A stretch of 64,000 nt of DNA from Shewanella donghaensis (GCF_007567505.1 NZ_CP041783.1:4278001-4342000), one strand, 5' to 3'. Numbered from the stretch's first letter, positions 25,111-34,773 are shown. The notes: generated by a model not told the origin, from the letters alone. A program made the numbers and translations.

Positions 25111-26817
25111 TTATTCTACTCGCTCACCATTGACCCACGTTTCATGAACTGTGGTTTTCCAAATATCTTCTGGGCTAACACTAAAAATATCTTTATCAAT
25201 CAGAATGAAATCCGCTTTCATTTCTGGCGCAAGCTGGCCAATCATTTTCTCTTGATGAGCGGCATAAGCGGCATTTGTGGTAAAGGTTGCTAGGGCTTCG
25301 GTCAGATTCATGCTTTCGCGTCGATACCATCCATCAACTGGCTGGTTATCATGGTCTTGACGAGTGACAGAGGCATGTAAGCCGTAAAATGGGTTAGGAG
25401 ACTCAATAGGAAAATCAGAACCCGCAGCAATTACAGCTCCTGCAGTAAGCAACTTTCGCCATGCATAAGCACCTTGAATTCGAGCGTTACCAATTCTATC
25501 CAATGCCATATTTTTATCGCTGGTGGCATGGGTTGCTTGCATTGAAGCAATAACGTTAAGTTCTGCAAAGCGAGAAATGTCAGACAAGCGCAATACCTGT
25601 GCATGCTCAATGCGATGACGTAAATCGCGAGTTTTACTGCTAGCAATATTGGCTTGGTAATGATCGAGTACAATCTGATTAGCATGATCCCCAATCGCAT
25701 GGGTGTTTACTTGAAAACCTGCTTTCATAGCTTGGTTGATGGTATCGCCAAGTGCTTTTTTTGAGTATAACAATAAGCCTTTGTGGCCGACTAAATCACT
25801 GTAATCTTCTATTAATGCGGCGCCGCGGCTACCAAGGGCGCCATCGGCAGAAATTTTAACACTACTAATGTTAAGTTTGTCGGAGCCTAAACGTATCGGG
25901 CCTGCTTGCATCATCTTATCAAAGTTTGGGTCTTCGGCATCAATCATGGCGTAGACGCGAATAGGTAATTTATCGGCATAGTTCAGTGCTTTGTATGCTT
26001 CGATGGTGTCACTGCGGATCCCCGCATCATGGACACTGGTTAACCCTTGCTTAGCAAGTGAAGTTAACGCCGTTAGTAATATGGCTTGTTGTTCATCAAT
26101 AGACGGCTGAGGAATTTTATTAGTAATTAAATTCATGGCGTTATCAATAAATACACCAGTAGGGCGTCCATCAGATTGGCGAATAATCTCTCCACCTTCA
26201 GGGCTGATCGTTGTTGCGCTAATACCTGCTATTTTCATCGCGGCAGTGTTTGCCCAGCCTGCATGGCCATCAATCCTCACTAACCAAACAGGTGTGTCAG
26301 GAAAAGCTTTATCCAGTGATGCTGCAATAGGGAAGTTTTGTTGTGGCCATAATACCTGGTTCCAGCCACGCCCCTGGATCCATTGCATGGATGGTTGTGA
26401 TTCTCTGAATTTAATGACGCTGTTTACCGCTTGTTGCTCGGTCATACTGCCGCGTAATTGCGCTCGCATAAGGCTTAAACCGTAACTTAATACATGTCCG
26501 TGGGCATCAATTAGTCCTGGTAATAAGGTTTTCCCTTTGCCATCAATACGAACAATATTTGAGTCAGTACTGTAAGGAAGGTGTTCATTTTCGATGTATA
26601 TCTTTTCGATTATATCGTCATTAAATTGCAAGGCTTTAAACTCAACAAGTTTGCCATTATTGACTGTGTAGCCATGGATATTATTAATGATTTTACTTTG
26701 GGCTAATACCGTAAATGATGTAAAACAAAGACAAGTGATAAGCAGTTTTTTATAGTTATTTTGCATGACTGAACAGATCCATGATCGGGTTGTTATTTGA
26801 TGGGTATCGCGAGACAT
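25111..26817 (-). CDS. exported YtcJ-like amidohydrolase
   Basis: A protein of up to 568 residues in the amidohydrolase superfamily, YtcJ/AepA branch. It has LLPGLIDAHGHVLSYG (metal-binding HxH), VKISADGALGSRGA (a hallmark of the branch), VNTHAIGDHAN, RIEHAQVL and AGSDFPIESPNP (catalytic Asp). The better signal peptide begins at the internal ATG of codon 18 (26766; MQNNYKKLLITCLC up to VLAQS), so the first 17 residues may not be made, although AAGG stands before the first ATG too. Substrates of this branch are varied amides and are not predictable. The enzyme would act in the periplasm. Confidence 0.85.
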   Translation of the reverse strand: MSRDTHQITTRSWICSVMQNNYKKLLITCLCFTSFTVLAQSKIINNIHGYTVNNGKLVEFKALQFNDDIIEKIYIENEHLPYSTDSNIVRIDGKGKTLLPGLIDAHGHVLSYGLSLMRAQLRGSMTEQQAVNSVIKFRESQPSMQWIQGRGWNQVLWPQQNFPIAASLDKAFPDTPVWLVRIDGHAGWANTAAMKIAGISATTISPEGGEIIRQSDGRPTGVFIDNAMNLITNKIPQPSIDEQQAILLTALTSLAKQGLTSVHDAGIRSDTIEAYKALNYADKLPIRVYAMIDAEDPNFDKMMQAGPIRLGSDKLNISSVKISADGALGSRGAALIEDYSDLVGHKGLLLYSKKALGDTINQAMKAGFQVNTHAIGDHANQIVLDHYQANIASSKTRDLRHRIEHAQVLRLSDISRFAELNVIASMQATHATSDKNMALDRIGNARIQGAYAWRKLLTAGAVIAAGSDFPIESPNPFYGLHASVTRQDHDNQPVDGWYRRESMNLTEALATFTTNAAYAAHQEKMIGQLAPEMKADFILIDKDIFSVSPEDIWKTTVHETWVNGERVE

Positions 26818-27054
26818 AATGATAACCTTGTTGCGTCGATGTTAACTGTTTTTTATTGGAAGGGATAGTTGCTAAAGAGGGGGCTTAATTGAATAAAACT
26901 TGGACACACAAATTAATCCATAAGTGCTACACTTTATTCCTGATGGGGCAATGTGTTTCATCGCAATATGAATTAGGTCATTTTGTACGTTTCAATAGAC
27001 TTAAATAATTAAGTCGATGGAACATACCTATTCAGCTAACATCTTGGATATACT

Positions 27055-27912
27055 ATGGATTATATTGCTTCAGTGTTGGTTTTATTTGGGATAGTAGGTC
27101 TTATTTTATCATTGCGACCAGCCTACGCAATTTGTGCTTATTCTCAATTCAGTAATAAAGGCTGGCTGACGCTATTACTACTCATCGGTTTATTTATTGT
27201 CAGTTATCTTAGCTATCTTTCATTGCTGCTGACTTCCATCGATAACCTTAATGTTATTCAGCTTATTGTTGCAGCCATATTTTTTGCTGGTGGCTGGTTT
27301 GTCTATTTGGTTACGCACCTTAGTAAGCAGACTATTTCAGAAATTGATCACCTCCTCCAAGAAAAAAATCATCAAGCAAACCATGATTTATTAACGGCAC
27401 TGCCAAATCGCCAGCATTTTTATCGCCATATGGATGAGGTTTTAGCTGAAAAGCCAGCTATTTTTTATTGCATGATGTTGGATATTAATAACTTCAAAAT
27501 GATTAATGATACCTTTGGTCATTCTGAAGGAGACCGGATACTTAAAGTGATTGCCGAAAGAATTAAGCAGGTTATTCCTGATGAAAGTCTTGCCGCGAGA
27601 ATAGGTGGAGATGAATTTGCGATTATTGTTCCACATGTGGAAGGTACTGATATCTCCATTATTGCGAATAAAATAGAAAAGGCATTATTGATTGATATTC
27701 CCTGTGCTGGTCATATGATTGTGATTGGTGCGAGTATTGGGATTTCTCAATATCCGAACAATGGACAAGACCGAAAATCGTTAATTAAAAACGCCGATAT
27801 TGCGATGTATCATGCTAAAAAGAATGAGATTACTCATCAGTACTATCAGTCTCATCTTCAGTCCACTCCATTTCCTGATTTAGAGTTTGAACCTGAGCAT
27901 ACTAAGTTTTAA
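27055..27912 (+). CDS. membrane-bound diguanylate cyclase (GGDEF)
   Basis: A 285-residue protein. Three transmembrane helices occupy about residues 1-95. A short coiled linker leads to a GGDEF domain: DLLTALPNRQHFYRHMDE, MMLDINNFKMINDTFGHSEGDRIL, and the active site ARIGGDEFAII. All catalytic residues are intact, so it should make cyclic di-GMP from GTP. The RxxD inhibitory site expected five residues before GGDEF is absent, so it probably lacks classic product inhibition. There is no recognisable sensor domain. It is monocistronic. Confidence 0.92.
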   Translation: MDYIASVLVLFGIVGLILSLRPAYAICAYSQFSNKGWLTLLLLIGLFIVSYLSYLSLLLTSIDNLNVIQLIVAAIFFAGGWFVYLVTHLSKQTISEIDHLLQEKNHQANHDLLTALPNRQHFYRHMDEVLAEKPAIFYCMMLDINNFKMINDTFGHSEGDRILKVIAERIKQVIPDESLAARIGGDEFAIIVPHVEGTDISIIANKIEKALLIDIPCAGHMIVIGASIGISQYPNNGQDRKSLIKNADIAMYHAKKNEITHQYYQSHLQSTPFPDLEFEPEHTKF

Positions 27913-27984
27913 CTGTCGATTTGTTCTCACATGTTTAGCGATGAACTGTTATTCTAATACCGAGATATTTTTAAGAGAATTACT

Positions 27985-28350
27985 ATGGAAAAGTCAGCTT
28001 TTTTAGATGCGATGGGTGTGACCCGTTGGCGAAGTGCTGATACCCAAGGCAAACCCTATTTAATTATTCATGACGACGATGTTGATATTAGCCAGCATGG
28101 GCTAGTTAAAAGCGTGTTGGCGTTATTAAATATTGATCAATCCCAATGTGAATTTGATACCGAAATGGTCAAGGGCATGCAGGTGGTTTGGGATATGCGT
28201 AAACTGCGCGTTCGCCCAAGAGTGGCGTGGATTATTACCGACCCTATTAGCGCTTTAGAGCAAGGCCATCAAGGTAAGAAAGAATTATGGCAACAAATCT
28301 GCCTGCATATTGATAAATCTGCCTCGAATGAGTCAGTAAAGTCAGCTTAA
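27985..28350 (+). CDS. holD: DNA polymerase III psi subunit
   Basis: A 121-residue protein that I recognise as a divergent HolD. It shares two landmarks with E. coli psi: LDAMGVTRWRS near the N-terminus (compare LGITQWSLR, the chi-binding tail) and KKELWQQICLHI near the C-terminus (compare RAALWQQICTY). It is followed by rimI, the same order as E. coli holD-rimI. Psi links the clamp loader to chi and single-strand binding protein. The middle of the protein is poorly conserved, as is usual for this family. Confidence 0.8.
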   Translation: MEKSAFLDAMGVTRWRSADTQGKPYLIIHDDDVDISQHGLVKSVLALLNIDQSQCEFDTEMVKGMQVVWDMRKLRVRPRVAWIITDPISALEQGHQGKKELWQQICLHIDKSASNESVKSA

Positions 28351-28487
28351 CGCTGCGCTTATTTATCTTGGCACTAAAAAATCGCCTTACCTAGTAACCT
28401 ATTGCTTTATAAATAATCGCTTTATAAATTAATTGTATTACTAATCATGTATTCAGCGTAAACCCAGTTTTTCAAATAAAGAAAATT

Positions 28488-28973
28488 ATGACTTCTCATC
28501 ACACCTTCCCACATTTAGTTTATTCGATATTAACCCCAGATAGTGCTAAGGCGATGTTTGTTATAGAATCCGCTGCACATTCTCACCCTAGCAGTTTAAG
28601 TAGCTTAGAAGGCTGTTTTGGACGCTTTTATAGTGTGTATGGCGCCTTTGATGGTGAAGAACTTATCGGTTTTGCTATCGTGCAACAAATTGTCGATGAA
28701 GTGACTTTATTCGATATTTGTATTTCGCCGAGTCAGCAAGGTAGAGGTTTAGGTAAACAGCTACTGAATCACCTTGTTAATGATGCAGCTGTTAAAAAGG
28801 CTGTAGTGGTGATGTTAGAGGTTAGAGCATCTAATCATTCAGCGATTGGTTTGTATAAAAAAATAGGATTTATTGAAGCGGGCCGTCGAACGGGTTATTA
28901 CCCTAGTGAAGCTGGGCGTGAAGATGCCATTTTGATGGATTTACAATTGAATTCGGGTTCTGGTTCTCTTTAA
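28488..28973 (+). CDS. rimI: ribosomal protein bS18 alanine N-acetyltransferase
   Basis: A 161-residue GNAT acetyltransferase that modifies the N-terminal alanine of ribosomal protein S18. The acetyl-CoA site is ISPSQQGRGLGKQLLNHL, and VMLEVRASNHSAIGLYKKIGFIEAGRRTGYYP is the RimI-specific C-terminal half. It lies 137 bp downstream of holD, which matches E. coli order. A strong terminator follows. Confidence 0.92.
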   Translation: MTSHHTFPHLVYSILTPDSAKAMFVIESAAHSHPSSLSSLEGCFGRFYSVYGAFDGEELIGFAIVQQIVDEVTLFDICISPSQQGRGLGKQLLNHLVNDAAVKKAVVVMLEVRASNHSAIGLYKKIGFIEAGRRTGYYPSEAGREDAILMDLQLNSGSGSL

Positions 28974-29025
28974 TCCTTTAATTTCAGCCTTTGTGAAGGC
29001 GACTGAAATTTATTCATCGTAAGAC

Positions 29026-29058
29026 ACAAAAACGGCGCACTAGGCGCCGTTTTTACTG
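29026..29058. terminator. bidirectional terminator
   Basis: AAAAACGGCGC and GCGCCGTTTTT (29028-29054) are perfect complements around ACTAG. It serves the convergent rimI and lipA genes. An additional smaller hairpin (TTTCAG to CTGAAA, about 28981-29008) precedes it. Confidence 0.9.
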
Positions 29059-29087
29059 TGTTTTTTTAGTAAAAGTTTAGTAAAAGC

Positions 29088-30053
29088 TTACTTCACTTCT
29101 TTACCTTGAGCTTGTAAATCCGCGTGGTAGCTTGAACGAACTAGCGGCCCACATGCTGCGTGGCTAAAGCCTAAGTCATCAGCGATAGCTTTTAACTCAT
29201 CAAATTCAGCTGGCGGTACATAACGCTCTACTGGTAAATGGAACTTTGATGGTTGTAGGTACTGACCAAGGGTTAGCATTTCAACGTTATGGCTGCGTAA
29301 ATCACGCAATACGTCTGCAATTTCTTCGTTAGTTTCACCTAAGCCCATCATTAAACCAGACTTGGTAGGCACATTTGGATGACGTTCTTTAAAACGCTTC
29401 AACAAATCTAATGACCATTGGTAATTAGCACCTGGACGCGCTTTGCGGTAATGCATTGGCGCTGTTTCAAGGTTGTGATTGAATACATCTGGTGGCTCAG
29501 TTGTCAAGATATCTAATGCTGCATCAATACGACCACGGAAATCAGGAACGAGAATTTCGATTTTGATTTGTGGGTTTAATATGCGTATTTCACGAATACA
29601 GTCAGCAAAGTGTTGTGCACCGCCATCACGTAAATCATCACGATCTACTGAGGTAATAACCACATACTTAAGCTTCATATCTTGAATAGTTTGCGCCAAT
29701 TTCTTTGGCTCTGCACCGTCAGGTTTAAGTGGGCGACCATGGGCAACATCACAGAAAGGACAACGACGAGTACAGATAGCACCTAAAATCATAAAGGTTG
29801 CTGTACCGTGGTTAAAACATTCTGCCAAGTTAGGGCATGATGCTTCTTCACAAACTGAGTGCAAACCATTTTTACGTAGTGCTGATTTAATCTCAGTAAT
29901 ACGTTGGTTAGATGCTGGCAATTTGACGCGAAGCCAGTCGGGCTTACGCAGCATGGTCGCTTTTTCAGATGGAACCACTTTAATAGGAATACGCGCTAAT
30001 TTTTCAGCATCGCGTAACTTAACTCCGGGTTGTAATCTTTCAGGCCTATTCAT
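29088..30053 (-). CDS. lipA: lipoyl synthase
   Basis: A 321-residue radical SAM enzyme that inserts two sulfurs into octanoyl groups on lipoyl-dependent proteins. Both iron-sulfur clusters are accounted for: the auxiliary CxxxxCxxxxxC (CEEASCPNLAEC) and the radical SAM CxxxCxxC (CTRRCPFC). The C-terminal RSSYHAD supplies the conserved Arg-Ser-Ser auxiliary-cluster ligand. It starts one base after the lipB stop, so the two are co-transcribed. Confidence 0.98.
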   Translation of the reverse strand: MNRPERLQPGVKLRDAEKLARIPIKVVPSEKATMLRKPDWLRVKLPASNQRITEIKSALRKNGLHSVCEEASCPNLAECFNHGTATFMILGAICTRRCPFCDVAHGRPLKPDGAEPKKLAQTIQDMKLKYVVITSVDRDDLRDGGAQHFADCIREIRILNPQIKIEILVPDFRGRIDAALDILTTEPPDVFNHNLETAPMHYRKARPGANYQWSLDLLKRFKERHPNVPTKSGLMMGLGETNEEIADVLRDLRSHNVEMLTLGQYLQPSKFHLPVERYVPPAEFDELKAIADDLGFSHAACGPLVRSSYHADLQAQGKEVK

Positions 30054-30054
30054 T

Positions 30055-30711
30055 TTATTCTGCTAATCCTTGATGATGTACAAGTTCTTCGTAGCCTAAT
30101 ATTTGGCTTAATGTTTGAATCAGTTTATCGCCAGCTTCAGTGACAGTTTTTGGGCCGCCTAAAGCTTTGCATTGCACCATTTCAAGCCCTGCATAACCAC
30201 AAGGGTTGATGCGCTGGAATGGTGCTAAATCCATATCAACGTTTAATGCAAGACCGTGGAATGAGCAGCCTTTACGAATACGTAATCCTAATGAGGCAAG
30301 TTTACGTTCGTCTACATATACACCGGGTGCATCCGCTTTTGCGTATGCGTTTACATCGTACATGGCTAACATATCAACGATACTTTGCTCGATGTTATTC
30401 ACTAATTGTCTGACGCCGAGTTTACTACGTTTTATGTCAATAAGTGGATAGACAACTAGCTGACCGGGGCCGTGATAGGTGACTTGTCCGCCGCGATCAA
30501 CTTGGATCACAGGGATATCGCCAGGATTGAGAATATGCTCACTTTTGCCAGCTTGGCCTTGGGTGAATACGGGTGAGTGTTCTACTATCCATAGCTCGTC
30601 ATGGCTGTCACTGTCACGATTATCGGTATAGGCTTGCATTGCATGCCACACCGACTCGTAATCTTGACGGCCGAGATGTCTGATATGTAACGTTTGAGTT
30701 TGCAAGGGCAA
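30055..30711 (-). CDS. lipB: octanoyl-[ACP]:protein N-octanoyltransferase
   Basis: A 218-residue enzyme that transfers octanoyl groups from acyl carrier protein to lipoyl domains, supplying LipA. Family motifs are VDRGGQVTYHGPGQLVVYP, KLASLGLRIRKGCSFHGLALNV (catalytic Lys) and INPCGYAGLEM (catalytic Cys). It is upstream of and coupled to lipA, one of the conserved ybeD-lipB-lipA order genes. Confidence 0.98.
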   Translation of the reverse strand: MPLQTQTLHIRHLGRQDYESVWHAMQAYTDNRDSDSHDELWIVEHSPVFTQGQAGKSEHILNPGDIPVIQVDRGGQVTYHGPGQLVVYPLIDIKRSKLGVRQLVNNIEQSIVDMLAMYDVNAYAKADAPGVYVDERKLASLGLRIRKGCSFHGLALNVDMDLAPFQRINPCGYAGLEMVQCKALGGPKTVTEAGDKLIQTLSQILGYEELVHHQGLAE

Positions 30712-30744
30712 CCTCTCCCCTCAAAAAAGTTGGCTTATTATACG

Positions 30745-30779
30745 CACCTATCACCGAAATGACATCAAAGTGATAGGTG
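30745..30779 (-). terminator. hairpin between ybeD and lipB
   Basis: CACCTATCAC and GTGATAGGTG are perfect 10-base complements around a 15-base loop, in the 96-bp gap. There is no T-run, so it may attenuate or stabilise RNA rather than terminate. Confidence 0.4.
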
Positions 30780-30807
30780 GATCACATTTTATACGCTTTA
30801 AGAGGTT

Positions 30808-31074
30808 TTACAGTACGCGGTTTACGCCTTCAATTGCGGCTAAATCGGTATAAACTTGCTCAATATGTTCTTTGCTTGTGACAGTAATACGAATCGAAAT
30901 TGCGTAATAAGTGCCTTTGCTTGATGCTTTAACGGTAGGGGCATAATCACCAGGAGCCAGCTTTTGTGCTACAGCCACAATGCGGTCGGCTAAAGTGTCA
31001 TCTGCAGTACCAATGACTTTGAATGGGCAAGCATTCGGAAAATCCATTAGTTCGCCAAAGTTTGTTTCTAACAT
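30808..31074 (-). CDS. ybeD: DUF493 family protein YbeD
   Basis: An 88-residue protein with a small ferredoxin-like regulatory fold (DUF493). FPNACPFKVIGTADDTLADRI at the start and YYAISIRITVTSKEHIEQVYTDLAAIEGVNRVL at the end match E. coli YbeD closely. It lies between the carboxypeptidase gene and lipB as in E. coli. Its function is unknown, though the fold suggests ligand-binding control. Confidence 0.93.
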   Translation of the reverse strand: MLETNFGELMDFPNACPFKVIGTADDTLADRIVAVAQKLAPGDYAPTVKASSKGTYYAISIRITVTSKEHIEQVYTDLAAIEGVNRVL

Positions 31075-31264
31075 GTGTTTGCTCTCTACTGTTGTCTTGT
31101 TTATTACAACTTAATCGGTAATAAACAGAGTTAGTGCTGCTATCAGTTCTATATGGGGTAATTATACTGTAATACAAGTCTGCGGGTAGGGTTTGTTGGT
31201 CGTTTTTAATGCACTATTGCTATTTAATACCAAACTTTCCGATTGAGGCTTGTTATGTTTGATA

Positions 31265-31296
31265 AAAATAAAGCTACCCGAGGGTAGCTTTATTTT
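31265..31296 (-). terminator. terminator of the carboxypeptidase gene
   Basis: AAAATAAAGCTACCC and GGGTAGCTTTATTTT are perfect 15-base complements around GA, about 25 bp after the stop on the minus strand. Confidence 0.9.
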
Positions 31297-31320
31297 GATG
31301 GAATGATCTAATTTAGCGGG

Positions 31321-32511
31321 TTATTCGCCAAACCAACCTTCAAACATTTGCTTGAAGTAATCCATTAATTTACTAAACCAGCTGCCTTCATTGACTTCAT
31401 TTAAGGTCACTAATGGAAACTGAGCAACATCTTTACCATCTAATTGGAAGAAGATACGTCCTACAGTTTCGCCTTTTGCTAACGGCGCCGTTAATGGTTT
31501 AGTCAGTTCAAAGTTTGCTTCTAAATTCTTAGCTCGGCCGCGATTGATGGTAATAGGCGTGTCTGTTACTACACCGAGATCTACCGTTGCACGATCGCCA
31601 TACCAGATTTTTTGAGTAACAAAAGTGTCACCCGCTTTGTACGGAGTAATCGATTCAAAGAAACGGAAACCGTAGTTAAGCAGCTTTTTACTTTCAGCTT
31701 TACGGGCTGTTTCGCTGTTAGTTCCCATCACAACAGTGATTAAACGCATGCCGTCATTGGTCGCTGAAGACACTAAGTTGTAACCTGCGCCCGATGTATG
31801 GCCGGTTTTGATACCATCAACGTTTAAGCTGTTGTCCCACAACAAACCATTTCGGTTGTATTGTTTGATGCCGTTAAAAGTGAAAGATTTTTCAGAGTAA
31901 ACACGGTATTCATCCGGTACGTCACGAATTAACGCTGCGCCAAGTAACGCCATGTCATAAGCGGTTGTTTTGTGATTGTCAGAATCAAGTCCATGAGAGT
32001 TTTCAAAGTAACTTTGTGTCATACCAAGTTGCTTTGACCATGAATTCATTAAGTCGACAAAGCCATCTTCGGTGCCTGCAATGTGTTCAGCCATAGCCAC
32101 ACATGCATCGTTACCTGATTGAATAATAATCCCGCGGTTTAAATCTTCGACCGTGACTTTTTTACCCACTTCAATAAACATCTTAGATGAGTCAGGGAAG
32201 TTTTTAGACCAGGCTTTTTTACTGATGGTCACTTCGTCTTCTAACGAGATGTTGCCCACTTTAACTTCGTGACCAATAACATAACTGGTCATCATCTTAG
32301 TTAAGCTGGCAGGATTCAATGATTCATACGCATTGCTTTCAGCAATAACACGTCCTGAATTGTAGTCCATTAAAACATAGGCTTTAGCGGCTACAGTCGG
32401 CGCATTAGGCATAACCATGGGGGCATTAGCTACGTTGGCTGCTTGAGATGAAAAAGATACTACAGAAAGCAGCAGCAACGATTTTAGGGGAGTGTTAACA
32501 AGATTCATCAT
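31321..32511 (-). CDS. dacA: D-alanyl-D-alanine carboxypeptidase (PBP5/6 type)
   Basis: A 396-residue periplasmic enzyme that trims the terminal D-Ala of peptidoglycan stem peptides. A signal peptide ends SFSSQAA. The penicillin-binding motifs are SLTKMMT (SxxK with catalytic Ser), SGNDA (SxN) and IKTGHT (KTG). The C-terminal domain ends in an amphipathic helix (WFSKLMDYFKQMFEGWFG) that anchors it to the inner membrane. It lies downstream of rlpA as in E. coli, with 254 bp between. Confidence 0.96.
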   Translation of the reverse strand: MMNLVNTPLKSLLLLSVVSFSSQAANVANAPMVMPNAPTVAAKAYVLMDYNSGRVIAESNAYESLNPASLTKMMTSYVIGHEVKVGNISLEDEVTISKKAWSKNFPDSSKMFIEVGKKVTVEDLNRGIIIQSGNDACVAMAEHIAGTEDGFVDLMNSWSKQLGMTQSYFENSHGLDSDNHKTTAYDMALLGAALIRDVPDEYRVYSEKSFTFNGIKQYNRNGLLWDNSLNVDGIKTGHTSGAGYNLVSSATNDGMRLITVVMGTNSETARKAESKKLLNYGFRFFESITPYKAGDTFVTQKIWYGDRATVDLGVVTDTPITINRGRAKNLEANFELTKPLTAPLAKGETVGRIFFQLDGKDVAQFPLVTLNEVNEGSWFSKLMDYFKQMFEGWFGE

Positions 32512-32687
32512 TAATAATGCACATCTCTGGTCAATGTAAAAGGTGAGGTCGTTTAGGGCGATAAATCCCCAATTGCTTTATAAAAGCATTAATGAAATAT
32601 CGCATTAAACCAAGCAAGATTATTATCGCTAAAGCATCTTAAGTAGGTTTAAATCGGTAAACGACACAATTAAATATATTGTATCAT

Positions 32688-32746
32688 TAGTCGACCCTAA
32701 TTTGGCATTAAGGTTCCTTAACATCCGGAAATTGTTAGGTCGACTA
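32688..32746. repeat. nested inverted repeat between rlpA and dacA
   Basis: TAGTCGACCCTAA (32688-32700) pairs with TTAGGTCGACTA (32735-32746) apart from one bulged C. Inside the loop TTAAGGTTCCTTAA forms a second perfect palindrome. It starts about 20 bp after the rlpA stop on the minus strand and could terminate or protect the rlpA transcript. Confidence 0.65.
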
Positions 32747-32765
32747 GATTTTTATAAAAGGTTGA

Positions 32766-33602
32766 TTACTTTTTGGGCGCTAGCAAATAGCTATTTGGGT
32801 AGCCATCTTGTTTAAGCTGTAATAACAGTTTATTGGCTAAGTAACTTTGGCCAATAGGGCCTAGCTGCAATCGATAGAAGCCATTGGCGGATTCCACTCT
32901 TGCCGTTACTTGGTATTTTGCTTCTAACTGCTTCGCGAGCACATTAATACGCACTTGATCTTTAGAAGCAACCACTTGAATAACATGTTCACTGGTATCT
33001 TTAAGACCATCTAGTGCCATCGATTCAGGCGATTCTATATGGATAGTTTCGATACTGACTTTGGCTGTCCCATGGTCAAGCATGCCAATTTTGTATGCGG
33101 CAGCATAGGATAAATCAATGATTCGACCTTCATGAAATGGACCGCGATCATTAACACGCACGATCACTTGTTTGTTATTCGCTTCATTGGTTACGCGCAC
33201 ATAGCTGGGTAAAGGTAAGGTTTTATGCGCCGCGGACATTGAGTACATGTCATAGGTTTCACCGTTTGAGGTGAGGTGGCCATGAAACTTAGAACCATAC
33301 CAAGAAGCATTACCACTTTGTTTGAAGTCTTTGGCACTAGGAAGCACATTGTAAGATTTTCCGCGCACAGTGTATTTTTGCTTGTTACCTTGACGGCTAT
33401 AAGGTTCATACTTTGGATGTGCGTCTTCAACTTTACTGACATCAGGGGCACTTTTAGGTGCGCGGTCGTCTTTCAGCTGATAACGGTCATCTTGACTAGT
33501 GGGTGATGAACTTGAACAAGCGCTAAGAGCACCACATAAAGCGATAGCACTTAAGCTTAATAGTGATTTTTTTAACATGTCGTTTTGTATCATATTAATC
33601 AT
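32766..33602 (-). CDS. rlpA: septal ring lytic transglycosylase lipoprotein RlpA
   Basis: An outer-membrane lipoprotein that cleaves denuded glycan strands and binds septal peptidoglycan. The lipobox is GALSACSSSS. The double-psi barrel domain is ASWYGSKFHGHLTSNGETYDMYSMSAAHKTLP with VRVNDRGPFHEGRIIDLS (catalytic Asp). A SPOR domain forms the C-terminus (HVIQVVASKDQVRINVLAKQ, FYRLQLGPI). The first ATG overlaps the mltB stop by eight bases; an internal ATG at codon 9 (33578) gives a tidier signal peptide and is equally likely. It is co-transcribed with mltB. Confidence 0.94.
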   Translation of the reverse strand: MINMIQNDMLKKSLLSLSAIALCGALSACSSSSPTSQDDRYQLKDDRAPKSAPDVSKVEDAHPKYEPYSRQGNKQKYTVRGKSYNVLPSAKDFKQSGNASWYGSKFHGHLTSNGETYDMYSMSAAHKTLPLPSYVRVTNEANNKQVIVRVNDRGPFHEGRIIDLSYAAAYKIGMLDHGTAKVSIETIHIESPESMALDGLKDTSEHVIQVVASKDQVRINVLAKQLEAKYQVTARVESANGFYRLQLGPIGQSYLANKLLLQLKQDGYPNSYLLAPKK

Positions 33603-34599
33603 TACGTGCTGCCGCTAATTGTTGGCTAAATTCATAAACGGCCATGGCGTAAAGGGGACTGCGGTTATAACGAGTAATGACATAAAAGTTATTGAGACCT
33701 AACCAATATTCATTGGCTTCTGGTTGCTCTAATTTTACTAACAATGCTGATTGCGATACATCAATATCTTTTGCAACTGCTAACGATAAGCTTGGCGTAA
33801 GAATATCTGCGACAGTTTGGGTTGGTTTACCTTTAACCCAAACTGCTGCTTTAGGATCTGTATCGACAGTGTGGTTTAGTTTAAGTGTGACTGGTGCGCC
33901 TTTTTCCCAACCATGTTGGTGGAAGTAGTTTGCAACACTGCCAATCGCATCTTGTTTATTATTAAGTAAGTCACGACGACCATCACCACTAAAATCAACC
34001 GCATAATGGCGGTAACTTGAGGGGATAAATTGACCGAACCCCATAGCGCCAGCATATGACCCTTTTAAATTGTTGTTATCTAATTGCTCTTCTTTGATTA
34101 ACGACATTAGATTGCCAAATTCTTTTCTGAAAAATGTGGCTCTCGGTGGGTAATAAAATCCTAATGTATAAAGCGCATCCTGCACTTTATAGTTACCCAT
34201 GTAGCCACCGTAGAAGGTTTCAATCCCTATGATCGCAACGATGATTTCTGGGTCCACTTGGAACTTTTCAGAGGCCTGTTTGATTGTCTCTGCATTTTCT
34301 TGCCAAAACGCTAAGCCTTTTTCAAGACGGGTTTCAGTCAAAAATATAGGATAATACTGGTGCCAAGGTTTGGCTTCCCAAGGCTTTGAAATCGCATCAA
34401 GTACCGCTTGGTTATGATTTGCTGAAGAGAGGAACTGTTGCACTTCTTGTTCAGTAAACCCTTTACTCACTTGTTCAGTGATAAAAGCCTGCTTGAGAGC
34501 GGTCACTTCTTGTTCTGTAGGCTGACTAGGAGCTGCAAAAAGTGTTGTAGCGCTCAGTAGTAGTGCGAGTCCAGTTGCGAGTTTAGTTGTAATTTGCAT
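33595..34599 (-). CDS. mltB: membrane-bound lytic murein transglycosylase B
   Basis: A 334-residue periplasmic enzyme that cuts the glycan backbone of peptidoglycan with formation of 1,6-anhydro-muramic ends. A signal peptide ends TTLFAA. The catalytic Glu is in IIGIETFYGGYMG, and GAMGFGQFIPSSYRHYAVDFSGDGRRDL is the MltB family core. There is no lipobox cysteine at the cleavage site, so this form may be soluble rather than a lipoprotein. It lies 174 bp after rodA and overlaps rlpA. Confidence 0.95.
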   Translation of the reverse strand: MQITTKLATGLALLLSATTLFAAPSQPTEQEVTALKQAFITEQVSKGFTEQEVQQFLSSANHNQAVLDAISKPWEAKPWHQYYPIFLTETRLEKGLAFWQENAETIKQASEKFQVDPEIIVAIIGIETFYGGYMGNYKVQDALYTLGFYYPPRATFFRKEFGNLMSLIKEEQLDNNNLKGSYAGAMGFGQFIPSSYRHYAVDFSGDGRRDLLNNKQDAIGSVANYFHQHGWEKGAPVTLKLNHTVDTDPKAAVWVKGKPTQTVADILTPSLSLAVAKDIDVSQSALLVKLEQPEANEYWLGLNNFYVITRYNRSPLYAMAVYEFSQQLAAARND

Positions 34600-34773
34600 T
34601 AAAGGTCCTGTTTTTGTACTGCCGTCAGCATTATGAGCTTGAGTATAACGACAGTTTTTTGCCTTATTATTTTATTGTTGATAGCAATAATAGTTTTGTA
34701 TTAGCGTATCTGTTATCAATCAATATAACGACGGTTATTGTTTTATCATTGATTGCGCTAATGATGACAGAAT

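Noticed and set aside
26135..26485. 116-codon frame on the plus strand opposite the YtcJ-like gene
   Set aside because: Shadow of a well-supported amidohydrolase; composition is not protein-like.
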